Assembly: GCF_014635985.1 (NCBI RefSeq)
Contig: NZ_BMDT01000009.1
Span: 46,364 to 110,363 of the forward strand
Source of the DNA: Enterococcus alcedinis
GTDB lineage: Bacteria; Bacillota; Bacilli; Lactobacillales; Enterococcaceae
Reading direction: 5' to 3'
DNA: 64,000 nucleotides
The notes under the pieces were generated by a model, which worked only from the letters and a program-made list of their open reading frames with translations, made no database searches and was not told the origin of the DNA. The translations under genes were made by a program, and so were the position numbers. Positions 28,329 to 38,742 of the stretch are shown here, piece after piece. The first letter of the stretch is position 1, and the number at the start of each line of letters is the position of its first letter.

Positions 28329-28784
28329 ATGAGTTGGAGAAACAATCGAATCAAAGCGGCAATTGAAGGTAAGAACCCGATGTTAATCAAAGAATTGTCA
28401 GGAAGTTATGTGGTTTTTGGCGATGTACAATTTTTACCAGGGTACTGTGTCTTATTACCTAAGCGTGAAGTCTTTTCATTAAATGATTTAACGATGGAAG
28501 AACGTAGTGCCTTTTTAGTCGATATGAGTGTTGTCGGCGATGCGATTTTGGCAAGTACGGATGCGATTCGGATGAACTATGATATTTTAGGCAATACCGA
28601 CGCCTATCTACACGCCCATGTTTTCCCACGCTATGACTGGGAAGAAGAGCAACGTAAGAAAATGCCCGTGTGGCTATACGATTCCTCAAATTGGTCGAAT
28701 GTAGAAACGGCTTATGCGGAAGAAAAACACGGCGAATTACGTCAAAAAATAGCGGATTACTTATTGAATCCATCAAAAGAATAA
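28329..28784 (+). CDS. HIT-like protein with altered histidine triad
   Basis: 151 residues. The motif is AYLHAHVFPRYDWE. In HIT hydrolases it reads H-x-H-x-H-x-x-PR; here the first His is Tyr while the last two (including the catalytic one) remain. DILGNTDAYLH resembles the N-x-x-G element of the family. It probably hydrolyses or binds a nucleotide. An ATG at 28320 lies too close to its GAAGGA, so MSWRNNRIKAA at 28329 is preferred. Confidence 0.75.
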   Translation: MSWRNNRIKAAIEGKNPMLIKELSGSYVVFGDVQFLPGYCVLLPKREVFSLNDLTMEERSAFLVDMSVVGDAILASTDAIRMNYDILGNTDAYLHAHVFPRYDWEEEQRKKMPVWLYDSSNWSNVETAYAEEKHGELRQKIADYLLNPSKE

Positions 28785-28900
28785 AAAAGTACAATGATTT
28801 TTAAAAGATTGATTGCAATCTATTTTTAATCATATTATGGTTATTCATAGGAAGTGACTGCAGTCCTTTCAAAAGAATTTTTGAAGGGAAGTTTGACAAA

Positions 28901-29362
28901 ATGAAACCAATAATTGAAATACTACCGACGCAAAAAATCGTCTATATGAGAAACGTCGGTCCATATGGTAGTGTAGAGAATTTTCAAATGATGCAAACGT
29001 TTCAGCAATGGATTGAGGGCAATCACTTGGGAGATCGTCTAAAAGAATCGGGGATTTTGGGGATTCCATTGGATAATCCTCAACAGACACCACCAGAAGC
29101 TTGTCGTTATGATTTAGCCTTATTTATTTCAGAAAGAGAGGTAGCAAATGGTTTGGTACAAGAAAGGCTCTTTACTGGTGGGAAATATGTCGTTTTTGAA
29201 GTGCCACATACAACTGAGGCAGTTGAAAGATTCTGGTTAACGATTGATCAACAAATACAAGAAAAGCAACTGCGGTTACGCAACAGCCCGATTATTGAGC
29301 GTTTTAAAGCGGTAATTGGGACAGAACAAATTTGTGAATTTTTAGTACCGATAGAAGGATAA
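28901..29362 (+). CDS. GyrI-like small-molecule-binding domain protein
   Basis: 153 residues with the N-terminal strand IEILPTQKIVYMRNVGPYGSV and CRYDLALFIS, typical of the GyrI/SbmC (AraC effector-binding) fold. Free-standing members bind hydrophobic ligands, hydrolyse cyclopropanoid compounds or protect gyrase; which applies here cannot be told. No DNA-binding domain is attached. A weak GGAAG site precedes the ATG. Monocistronic. Confidence 0.8.
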   Translation: MKPIIEILPTQKIVYMRNVGPYGSVENFQMMQTFQQWIEGNHLGDRLKESGILGIPLDNPQQTPPEACRYDLALFISEREVANGLVQERLFTGGKYVVFEVPHTTEAVERFWLTIDQQIQEKQLRLRNSPIIERFKAVIGTEQICEFLVPIEG

Positions 29363-29397
29363 GTCCTAATTTAGCGGGCAAATGATAAAAAATAAAG

Positions 29398-29433
29398 AAA
29401 GATGAGGAAAACTTTTGTTCCCATCTTTTTTTT
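29398..29433 (+). terminator. Hairpin overlapping the ftsK promoter
   Basis: GATG-GG-AAC arms pair with GTT-CC-CATC around 29400-29424, followed by nine T. It ends the GyrI-like transcript inside the ftsK promoter. Confidence 0.6.
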
Positions 29434-29442
29434 TGCTATAAT
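29415..29442 (+). promoter_or_regulatory. ftsK promoter
   Basis: TTGTTC, 16-base T-rich spacer, TATAAT (29437-29442), 25 bases before the start codon. Confidence 0.7.
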
Positions 29443-29467
29443 AGATGGTGATGGAAAGAGGGATGAG

Positions 29468-31915
29468 ATGGCGAAGAAAAAACGTCCGGCAAAAAAACGG
29501 AAAACAAAAAAACAAAAACTACAAGAAGAGAAACTAACGCTGATTAGTTTAGGTTTCTTATTTATATTATTTGCCTTATTTGGGTTATTTCAACTAGGAT
29601 TTTTAGGTAATTTAATTGCGAATGGTTTCCGAGTAATCGGAGGGAACACGTATCCAGTCTTAACCATTGCCTTGGCTTTGTATGGGGCCGTATTAGTCAT
29701 TCGAAACACCGAGGCTTCGATTCAAAACTATCGTCGATTAATCGGTGCATTACTGATTTATTTTGCAGTGGTCAATTTTTATCATATTCAATTATTTCAA
29801 AAAATCCAAACAGAAGAAATCTCGATATTAGGGACAACTTGGGGCTTATTACTAACCGACTTAAAAACCAATCAAGTGACTCAAAATGTTGGAGGGGGCA
29901 TGCTTGGTGGGCTCCTTTATCAAACAAGTTACTTCCTTGTTTCACGAATTGGTAGCTATTTAGTAAGTGGTATTTTACTTGGAGTGGGTGGATTCTTGTG
30001 TACCCGTCTAAGCTTGCATGAATTGCTTGATTTTTTAAGTGATGTGAAAGACCATATCGGTGGTATTTTGGAAGAAAGTCCAGAAAAACAAGCCTTTAAA
30101 GCTGAAAAAAAAGAACTGCGTAAAGCGCGTAAAGCCGAAAAACAAGCAGAAAAAGAAGCACAAAAACAAGCAGAACGCGAAGCTATTTTAGCTGAAATTC
30201 GCGAACAACAAGCCAACACGGTTCGTCCAACGACAGAGGAAGAGCGCGAATCCTTTACCCCATATGAAGAACTAGAGATAGAAGCGGAACAATTAAGTTT
30301 CGTTCCAATTGACACGTTCCAAGCGTTAACTAAAGAGCCCGAAGCTGAGCCTGTTAAGAAATCAGCCAAAGCTGCTTCACAAGGAGTAAAAGAGGCGCCA
30401 GAGGAACTAGAGGATCAAGAAGATTTGGACTTTGAAATTCCGCAAGAAGTTGAAGACGAAGCGTACGAATTGCCACCTGCTCATCTGCTTCAAGCGGTCA
30501 AAGCAACCGATCAAAGTGGTGAGTACAAAAAAATCGAACGCAACATTGGTGTATTAGAGCGTACTTTTGAAAGTTTTGGCGTCGATGCAAAAGTTGTTAA
30601 AGCGAGTTTAGGACCTTCTGTCACCAAATTTGAAATTCAACCAGCAATCGGAGTTAAGGTGAGTAAGATTGTTAGCTTGACTGACGATATTGCCTTAGCT
30701 TTAGCGGCGAAAGATTTACGAATGGAAGCACCGATTCCAGGGAAATCATTAATTGGAATTGAAGTCCCAAATGATGCGGTCAGCACGGTTTCCTTTAGAG
30801 AAATGATCGAAAACAATCCAGCAGCAGAAGAAAATTTATTAGAAGTACCTTTAGGACGCGATATTTCTGGTCGCGTTCAAACAGCCGATCTAACGAAGAT
30901 GCCGCATTTACTTGTGGCCGGTTCAACGGGAAGCGGAAAGTCCGTTGCAATTAACGGGATTATTACGAGTATTTTAATGCGAGCAAAACCGCATGAAGTC
31001 AAACTAATGATGGTCGATCCTAAAATGGTCGAGTTGAATGTGTATAATGGGATTCCTCACTTACTAACGCCGGTAGTGACCAATCCAAGAAAGGCCGCGC
31101 AAGCCTTACAAAAAGTTGTTAAAGAAATGGAAGAACGTTATGAGAAATTTGCTGCAGTAGGTGCGAGAAATATTACTGGTTATAATGAAATGATCAATCG
31201 CCGAAATACAGAAACAGGTGAAAAAAATCCGATATTACCATTCATTGTCGTGATTGTTGACGAGTTAGCCGATTTAATGATGGTCGCCAGTAATGAAGTT
31301 GAAGATGCGATTATCCGTTTAGCTCAAATGGCTCGTGCGGCAGGAATTCATATGATTCTTGCGACACAAAGACCAAGTGTTGACGTTATTACGGGAATTA
31401 TTAAAGCCAACGTTCCATCAAGAATGGCTTTCGCCGTTTCAAGCGGGACCGATTCAAGAACGATTATTGATGGGAATGGTGCGGAAAAATTACTTGGACG
31501 AGGCGACATGCTCTTTCTACCAATGGGAGAGAATAAACCAATTCGTGTGCAAGGAGCGTTTATCTCAGATCAAGACGTTGAAGCGATTGTTTCTTTTGTT
31601 ACCGATCAACAAGGCGCCAATTATGTTGAAGAGATGATGGTTACTGAAGAAGACATTAGTCCAACTGGTGCGAATGCATTAGAGGATCAAGATGAACTTT
31701 ATGAACAAGCAAAAGATTTAGTCATTGAAATGCAAACGGCAAGCGTCTCATTGTTACAACGTCGTTTCCGTGTCGGTTACAACCGAGCAGCACGTTTAGT
31801 CGATCAACTGGAAGCTCAAGGGATTGTTGGTCCATCAGAAGGAAGCAAACCACGTAAGGTTTTGGTGGAAGCAACGGTTGATGTCGATGATTTCCCTTAT
31901 GAAGAATTTGAATAA
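29468..31915 (+). CDS. ftsK: DNA translocase FtsK/SpoIIIE
   Basis: 815 residues: Lys-rich N terminus, four membrane helices (about 25-190), an acidic/coiled linker (about 200-340), then the RecA-like motor with Walker [14 protein letters not shown] near residue 485, Walker [29 protein letters not shown], and a C-terminal gamma winged helix ([20 protein letters not shown]) that reads polar chromosome sequences. It pumps chromosome ends through the closing septum. The start at 29468 follows GAGGG; the open frame from 29402 lies in the promoter. Confidence 0.95.
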   Translation: MAKKKRPAKKRKTKKQKLQEEKLTLISLGFLFILFALFGLFQLGFLGNLIANGFRVIGGNTYPVLTIALALYGAVLVIRNTEASIQNYRRLIGALLIYFAVVNFYHIQLFQKIQTEEISILGTTWGLLLTDLKTNQVTQNVGGGMLGGLLYQTSYFLVSRIGSYLVSGILLGVGGFLCTRLSLHELLDFLSDVKDHIGGILEESPEKQAFKAEKKELRKARKAEKQAEKEAQKQAEREAILAEIREQQANTVRPTTEEERESFTPYEELEIEAEQLSFVPIDTFQALTKEPEAEPVKKSAKAASQGVKEAPEELEDQEDLDFEIPQEVEDEAYELPPAHLLQAVKATDQSGEYKKIERNIGVLERTFESFGVDAKVVKASLGPSVTKFEIQPAIGVKVSKIVSLTDDIALALAAKDLRMEAPIPGKSLIGIEVPNDAVSTVSFREMIENNPAAEENLLEVPLGRDISGRVQTADLTKMPHLLVAGSTGSGKSVAINGIITSILMRAKPHEVKLMMVDPKMVELNVYNGIPHLLTPVVTNPRKAAQALQKVVKEMEERYEKFAAVGARNITGYNEMINRRNTETGEKNPILPFIVVIVDELADLMMVASNEVEDAIIRLAQMARAAGIHMILATQRPSVDVITGIIKANVPSRMAFAVSSGTDSRTIIDGNGAEKLLGRGDMLFLPMGENKPIRVQGAFISDQDVEAIVSFVTDQQGANYVEEMMVTEEDISPTGANALEDQDELYEQAKDLVIEMQTASVSLLQRRFRVGYNRAARLVDQLEAQGIVGPSEGSKPRKVLVEATVDVDDFPYEEFE

Positions 31916-31923
31916 TGAAACCA

Positions 31924-31963
31924 AAAAAGCATCGCTGATCCGTTGAAATCAGCGATGCTTTTT
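31924..31963 (+). terminator. Intrinsic terminator after ftsK
   Basis: AGCATCGCTGAT / ATCAGCGATGCT stem followed by TTTTT. Confidence 0.88.
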
Positions 31964-31990
31964 AGCGTTAAAAGTCTTTCGTGAAGTTGA

Positions 31991-32019
31991 TTGCAATTTC
32001 ACAAGATTTCCTGTATAGT
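31991..32019 (+). promoter_or_regulatory. rlmN promoter
   Basis: TTGCAA (31991-31996), 17-base spacer, TATAGT (32014-32019), preceded by TG. Confidence 0.65.
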
Positions 32020-32050
32020 GAAACCGACTCTTTTTGAAATGAGGAAAAAA

Positions 32051-33118
32051 ATGAAACCTTCAATTTATGGCTTAGAAAAAGCAGCGTTAGAAGCATGGTT
32101 TATTGAAAATGGCGAAAAGAAATTTCGCGCCAATCAAGTGTGGGAATGGCTCTATCATAAACGCGTTATCGAATTTAGTGAGATGACCAATTTACCGAAA
32201 GAATTAATCAACAAATTAACAGAAGAATTTATTATTGACCCGTTAAATCAAGTAGTTGTGCAAGAATCTAAAGATGGCACAGTGAAATACTTGTTCCAAT
32301 TACCTGATAAGCACATGATCGAAACCGTTCTGATGCGCCAAGAATATGGTATGTCGGTTTGTGTAACGACACAAGTTGGCTGTAATATCGGCTGTACGTT
32401 TTGCGCAAGTGGCTTATTGAAGAAAAGTCGCGACCTAACCGCAGGCGAAATTGTCGCTCAAATATTATCGGTTCAACGTTATTTTGACCAACAAGGTAAT
32501 GGCGATCGCGTCTCACACATTGTTGTGATGGGAATTGGTGAACCATTTGATAACTATGATAACTTAATGACCTTCTTGCATGTCGTGAACGACGGGACTG
32601 GATTAGCAATTGGTGCGCGTCATATCACGGTTTCAACGAGTGGATTGGCACACAAAATCAAAGAATTTGCTGAAAATGGTTTGCAAGTCAACTTAGCAAT
32701 CTCTTTACATGCACCAAACAACGAAGTGCGCACATCGATTATGCGTATTAACCGTAACTTTCCATTAGAAAAATTAATGTTGGCCGTTGATTATTACTTA
32801 GAACAAACCAATCGTCGCATTACTTTCGAGTACATCATGTTAAGTCATGTTAATGATCGTGAAGAGCATGCAGAACAATTAGCTGCTTTACTGAAAGATA
32901 AGAAAAAACTGACATATGTGAACTTGATTCCTTATAACAAAGTCAGTGAGCACGACCAATATTCACGAAGTAGTAAAGCAGATGTCTTAGCTTTCTACAA
33001 CATTCTGAAAAAGCATGGCGTGAATGCCGTTATTCGTAAAGAATTTGGTACAGATATCGATGCAGCTTGTGGCCAATTACGGAGTAAACAAATTAAAAAA
33101 GATAAAGTAACTTCATAA
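32051..33118 (+). CDS. rlmN: Dual-specificity RNA methyltransferase RlmN
   Basis: 355 residues, radical SAM enzyme that methylates C2 of A2503 in 23S rRNA and A37 in some tRNAs. The cluster motif is [12 protein letters not shown] and the second catalytic Cys lies in [12 protein letters not shown] near the C terminus. The start at 32051 follows GAGGAAA; the frame is open upstream to 31991 inside the promoter. Its product influences ribosome-targeting antibiotics, which is of interest beside the Lsa-type protein encoded 16 kb away. Confidence 0.96.
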   Translation: MKPSIYGLEKAALEAWFIENGEKKFRANQVWEWLYHKRVIEFSEMTNLPKELINKLTEEFIIDPLNQVVVQESKDGTVKYLFQLPDKHMIETVLMRQEYGMSVCVTTQVGCNIGCTFCASGLLKKSRDLTAGEIVAQILSVQRYFDQQGNGDRVSHIVVMGIGEPFDNYDNLMTFLHVVNDGTGLAIGARHITVSTSGLAHKIKEFAENGLQVNLAISLHAPNNEVRTSIMRINRNFPLEKLMLAVDYYLEQTNRRITFEYIMLSHVNDREEHAEQLAALLKDKKKLTYVNLIPYNKVSEHDQYSRSSKADVLAFYNILKKHGVNAVIRKEFGTDIDAACGQLRSKQIKKDKVTS

Positions 33119-33123
33119 AAGCG

Positions 33124-33163
33124 AAGAACAATTTGAGTTTAATCACTTAAATTGTTCTTTTTT
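33124..33163 (+). terminator. Intrinsic terminator after rlmN
   Basis: AAGAACAATTTgAGT / ACTtAAATTGTTCTT stem, then T-run. Confidence 0.88.
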
Positions 33164-33264
33164 GTCGATTTATTTGCATTACGCTAGTTATTTTTCTATG
33201 ATAGATAATATCTTTTGAAAAATCTGTTTATTCAGATAATTCCAAAAATAAAAGAGGTGAGTGA

Positions 33265-34194
33265 ATGAAAGAATTAAAAGGTTATCGGTTTCGGATTTAT
33301 CCAGATGAAATCCAAAAAAAGTTTTTCGTCGAGACATTTGGTTGCGTGCGGTTCACGTACAATCATTTGTTAATGAATAAGCAAGAGCCAGGAATCGATA
33401 AAATGACTCCTGCACAATTGAAGCAAGCCCATCCTTTTTTAAAAGAAGTGGATAGTCTGGCTTTAGCCAATGCACAGCGTAATCTGGAGCGCGCATTTCG
33501 TAATTATCATAACGGACGGGCTGGTTACCCCAAGTTAAAAAGTAAAAAGAACAGCTGGCAATCGTATACGACAAATAATCAAAAGGGCACGATTCATTTA
33601 TCAGAAGGGTACCTCAAACTTCCTAAGCTAAAAGAACGAGTAGCGCTTAATCAACATCGTGAAGTAAAAGGTGAAATTAAATCTGCAACGATTTCTGCAA
33701 AAAACAATCAAGAATTTTACGTTTCATTGCTTTGTTTAGAAGAAATTCCTCCATTGAAAAAAACAGGTGAAGTCGTTCATTTGAACTTTGATGAAGAGCA
33801 TTTAGTACAGCTTGATCGCAAATTGATTTTGCCCAAATTTTGTCAAGAGAAACTCGAACAGAAAATTGAACAAGCTGAACGTCGCTTATCTTGCCGTAAA
33901 AAAGCAGCAAGACGTAAGAAAATTCAACTACAAAGTGCTCAAAATTATCAGAAACAAAAAAGAATTGTCGAACAATTACAGCAAGAAAAAGCGAATCAAA
34001 TGAAAAATCATTTGGAACAAGTTAGCTTCTTACTAGTCAATCATTTCGATAAAATCAATATTCAAAGTCAATCTAGTAATCTAGAAGCACCTAATGCAAT
34101 TCCTAATTTCCAACTAAAAGATTGGAAACAGTTTGTAAGTAAATTACGCTACAAAACGCAGTGGTATCAAAAAGAGTTAGTTAAGCAAAAATAA
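33265..34194 (+). CDS. TnpB-like protein with inactive, truncated RuvC (TldR-like candidate)
   Basis: 309 residues. The N terminus is a clear IS605 OrfB/TnpB domain (YRFRIYPDEIQKKFFVETFG, then CVRFTYNHLL), and the middle keeps PKFCQEKLEQKIEQAERRLS with the following KK-rich helix. The RuvC-I Asp (usually GIDLG) is Asn174 in VVHLNFD, and the RuvC-II Glu (usually IEDL) aligns with Gln267 in INIQSQS. The protein ends after LRYKTQWYQKEL, so the zinc finger and RuvC-III Asp are missing. No transposon ends or tnpA are visible. RNA-guided DNA binding without cutting, as in published nuclease-dead TnpB repressors, is an inference. AGAGGTGAG precedes the ATG. Confidence 0.85.
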   Translation: MKELKGYRFRIYPDEIQKKFFVETFGCVRFTYNHLLMNKQEPGIDKMTPAQLKQAHPFLKEVDSLALANAQRNLERAFRNYHNGRAGYPKLKSKKNSWQSYTTNNQKGTIHLSEGYLKLPKLKERVALNQHREVKGEIKSATISAKNNQEFYVSLLCLEEIPPLKKTGEVVHLNFDEEHLVQLDRKLILPKFCQEKLEQKIEQAERRLSCRKKAARRKKIQLQSAQNYQKQKRIVEQLQQEKANQMKNHLEQVSFLLVNHFDKINIQSQSSNLEAPNAIPNFQLKDWKQFVSKLRYKTQWYQKELVKQK

Positions 34195-34197
34195 AAA

Positions 34198-34232
34198 GAC
34201 CAGCCCTTCTTAATAAGAAGGGCTGGTCTTTT
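34198..34232 (+). terminator. Strong hairpin right after the TnpB-like gene
   Basis: GACCAGCCCTTCTT-aata- and its 13-base complement, then TTTT. It starts three bases after the stop codon, so any guide RNA would have to lie in the gene's 3' end or be transcribed separately. Confidence 0.88.
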
Positions 34233-34234
34233 CG

Positions 34235-34566
34235 GTTTTAAGGTATACCTCATATCGTGCTGTTCTAGAAAAAGCAGATACTTGCTTATTTATCACAGCT
34301 AAACGATTTATTTATGCCTCTTGTTGAAACGGCATTTTCTGAGCAGACACTCAGAGATAAGTCACCTTCGATAAAATGAAAGAGCCATTTTGTCGAAGGC
34401 TATTCTTATCTTTCGTGTCTAAACGCTCATAAAATAGCCTCTTATCGAGACGGCATAAATTAATCAGCTGCTCAGAAATAAGCCGATCTGGAAAAAAGTG
34501 AAAAGCACACTTTGTTTCCAGATGCTTGCTTATTTATCACAGCTAAACGATTTATTTATGCCTCTT
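34235..34566. repeat. Tandem array of about 120-bp palindromic units
   Basis: Non-coding region between convergent genes holding two complete units and one half unit. Each unit is an extended imperfect palindrome: outer arms of the GGCATAAATAAATC / GATTAATTTATGCC type, a middle stem with AAATAAGC or GATAAG, and a terminal hairpin (AAAGTG...CACTTT or AAAATG...CATTTT). A 42-bp stretch is identical in two units (34281-34322 and 34525-34566), and the last copy runs into the stop codon of the nrtR-like gene. It resembles enterococcal intergenic palindromic repeats and may act as a convergent terminator. Confidence 0.8.
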
Positions 34567-35389
34567 ATTCTTCGACAAATATTTCTGGTTTTAATCGGTA
34601 GACTTTTGAGGGGCGGCCGATTCCGGTTGAGCGTTCGCCGACTTCTTCTAGGAATTTAAGTAGTGATTTTTTGAAATTCGAGTGATCGATTTCACGGAAG
34701 TTCAGACCTAAGAATTTTGCAAAAACTTTGCGGGCATCGGTAATCGTGAAATCTTCACCTAAGACCTGCAAGACTTGAGGTTGATTTTCCATTTTGTTAG
34801 AAATTCGTTTGAAGGCTTTTAAAATAATATCGCTGTGGTCAAAGGCGAGTGCGTCTTGACTGAGTGTCTCGCCAGTCGTTAAGTCTAAGCGAATTTCGAT
34901 GTTGTCATTGGTTAAAAAGAGTTGTTCATCTTTTCTTTCGAGTGAAAACCAACGGACTTGGCTTGCGTCATCGCCCGCTTCAAGCGGTTCTTCACCAATG
35001 AAAGCCAAGTAACTGACGGTCACGACCCAACCACGAGGGTCACGATTTGGCGTACTAAAAGTATGTAGCTGCTCAATATTGTTGGCTGAGATTCGAACGC
35101 TCGTTTCTTCTTTGGTTTCACGGATGACACATTCGCCAGTTGATTCATTCGGATTGACGAATCCTCCTGGTAAGGCCCATGAATTACGGAACGGATTGGT
35201 TTTACGTTGAACGAGCAAGACCTTTAATTGGTCCGCTTCTTTGTTGTAGCACATTAGGACCATATCAACGGTGACAGATGGTTTTTCAAATTCTGGTTGT
35301 GCCTGTGTTTTATACCAAGCAAGGAATTCGGCTTCGCTTGCTTCTTGCTCATAATAATGTTTTTCTTGTTCCTTAGAGGTGAATCTCAT
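34565..35389 (-). CDS. nrtR: NrtR-type regulator: Nudix domain plus winged helix
   Basis: 274 residues. The Nudix-like domain (about 40-170) has GGFVNPNESTGECVIRETKE then ETS, where the conserved Gly of REXXEEXG is Ser, suggesting ligand binding rather than hydrolysis. The C-terminal winged helix (about 195-274) contains TDARKVFAKFLGLNFREIDH and GRPSKVYRL. NrtR proteins sense ADP-ribose and repress NAD-salvage genes. AAGGAGG lies before the ATG at 35389; a start at 35419 is open but unsupported. Targets are unproven; the pncA/nudF cluster is a candidate. Confidence 0.82.
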   Translation of the reverse strand: MRFTSKEQEKHYYEQEASEAEFLAWYKTQAQPEFEKPSVTVDMVLMCYNKEADQLKVLLVQRKTNPFRNSWALPGGFVNPNESTGECVIRETKEETSVRISANNIEQLHTFSTPNRDPRGWVVTVSYLAFIGEEPLEAGDDASQVRWFSLERKDEQLFLTNDNIEIRLDLTTGETLSQDALAFDHSDIILKAFKRISNKMENQPQVLQVLGEDFTITDARKVFAKFLGLNFREIDHSNFKKSLLKFLEEVGERSTGIGRPSKVYRLKPEIFVEE

Positions 35390-35544
35390 GTTGGAGCCTC
35401 CTTGTTTAGATAAGTTCATACGCTTATTTTATCATGCTTCTTTTTTCTGACAAGTCAAAAAGCAAGAAAGCCCTCTTTTATCTTTTAAATAATCAAGATT
35501 CTAATCGAAATATAAAACGAGCTTTAAAAAATATGTTATACTAG

Positions 35545-37599
<2,055 letters not shown>

Positions 37600-37651
37600 A
37601 TGATTTTGCATGCGTCATTACTTAATAGACATATGAATAATCAATAGAAAA

Positions 37652-37690
37652 AAGCAAGAAGCAAGGATCCTTCCCTTCTTGCTTTTTTTT
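37652..37690 (+). terminator. Intrinsic terminator after metG
   Basis: AAGCAAGAAG / CTTCTTGCTT stem with GGATCC inside the loop, then a long T-run. Confidence 0.85.
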
Positions 37691-37787
37691 CTGTTTAAAA
37701 AGGATTCTTTCGATTGCTAAAGGTTGTCACTGTTCAAAAATTTAGCGATACGTTACAATTTAGTTAGTATCCATGAAAGGAGAAAAA

Positions 37788-38492
37788 ATGGAATTAAATT
37801 TGTCGTTACAAGAGATTACGATTCGTTTAATCATGGCTTTGGCGATGGGTGGTGTTATCGGTACGGAAAGAGAATACAAGAATCGACCAGCTGGTTTACG
37901 CACACATATGCTTGTTTGTCTAGGTGCTACAATTATTGCGTTAACTCAAGTAGAGATTGCTGCCGCAAGTTTACAACAAGCAAGAGAATTTCCTGAGCTC
38001 GTTTCTGTGTTACGTTCAGATCAAACACGTTTGATTGCGCAAATCGTTAGTGGCGTTGGGTTTTTAGGGGCAGGTACGATTATTGTTTCGAATCGATCGA
38101 TTAAAGGTTTAACGACAGCTGCATCGATTTGGACGGTTGCTGGACTAGGGATTGCGATTGGTATGGGTTATTATTTAATTGCGATTTGTAGCTTTGTCGG
38201 CATTATTTTATCCTTAACGGTGATTGACCGAGTAGTCCGAGTACACACGATGAAAAAAATGGAAATTCGCTATGTGCATCGATCAGAAACAAAGGAATTT
38301 ATTATGAATTATTTTGAAGAGAATAAAATTAATGTCGAAGCATTAGATTTTGATGTGGAGTTTTTTGAAGATTATCGGATTTATACAAATGTCTATACCG
38401 TTGATTTACCAGGGAAGATGAGCTATTCGCAAGTGATGGAAGATTTGTCACGCTATAAAAATATTACGAAAATTCGGATTGTCGATATTTAG
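37788..38492 (+). CDS. MgtC/SapB family membrane protein
   Basis: 234 residues. The N-terminal half has about five helices and the MgtC signature (MGGVIGTEREYKNRPAGLRT; LVCLGAT; SGVGFLGAGTI; GLTTAASIWTVAGLG). The C-terminal 90 residues form an ACT-like soluble domain. MgtC proteins modulate magnesium homeostasis or F-ATPase. The gene precedes a Mn-riboswitch-controlled P-type ATPase gene but has its own transcript. AAAGGAG precedes the ATG at 37788. Confidence 0.92.
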   Translation: MELNLSLQEITIRLIMALAMGGVIGTEREYKNRPAGLRTHMLVCLGATIIALTQVEIAAASLQQAREFPELVSVLRSDQTRLIAQIVSGVGFLGAGTIIVSNRSIKGLTTAASIWTVAGLGIAIGMGYYLIAICSFVGIILSLTVIDRVVRVHTMKKMEIRYVHRSETKEFIMNYFEENKINVEALDFDVEFFEDYRIYTNVYTVDLPGKMSYSQVMEDLSRYKNITKIRIVDI

Positions 38493-38514
38493 TTTTTAAA
38501 ATAAAGTAAAAACA

Positions 38515-38544
38515 TTGTCAAAAGCTAGGAACTTCTTGTATAAT
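38515..38544 (+). promoter_or_regulatory. Promoter of the riboswitch and P-type ATPase unit
   Basis: TTGTCA (38515-38520), 18-base spacer ending in TG, TATAAT (38539-38544). Confidence 0.78.
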
Positions 38545-38564
38545 AAAGAATGTAATTATTTTTT

Positions 38565-38697
38565 CATAGGGGAGTAACTGGCAGCATACAAAAGGCTGTG
38601 ACAACATCACCAACCGAAATTGACGATTTCTGGTGTTGTCTTAATTAGTGAGACTTATGTATGTGTGTGACGCATACACGAGTCTATTTTTTTTGAC
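38565..38697 (+). promoter_or_regulatory. yybP-ykoY manganese riboswitch with expression platform
   Basis: The aptamer has the family core GGGGAGTA at 38569 and GTGAGACTTATG at 38648, joined by the P1 pairing CATAGG/CTTATG, with a hairpin (GACAACATCACC...GGTGTTGTC) between. A terminator follows (AGACTtaTGTATG...CATACAcgAGTCT then eight T), and its 5' arm shares bases with P1. A longer alternative pairing (ACACGAgTCTATTTTT with AAAAATAGAtTCGTGT) can break the terminator. Mn2+ binding should favour read-through. Confidence 0.88.
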
Positions 38698-38742
38698 GTC
38701 ATAAAAATAGATTCGTGTGATAATATTCTAAGGAGGAAGAAA

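Noticed and set aside
29956-30369. Antisense frame of 137 codons in the ftsK linker
   Set aside because: Mirror of the Lys/Glu/Ala-rich linker; Ser/Cys-rich nonsense without a start site.
33265-34194. Active IS605-type element
   Set aside because: Two RuvC residues replaced, C terminus missing, no tnpA and no recognisable element ends.
34281-34566. CRISPR-like direct repeats (42 bp, two copies)
   Set aside because: Only two exact copies, 244 bases apart, each the half of a larger palindrome; no regular spacers and no cas genes.
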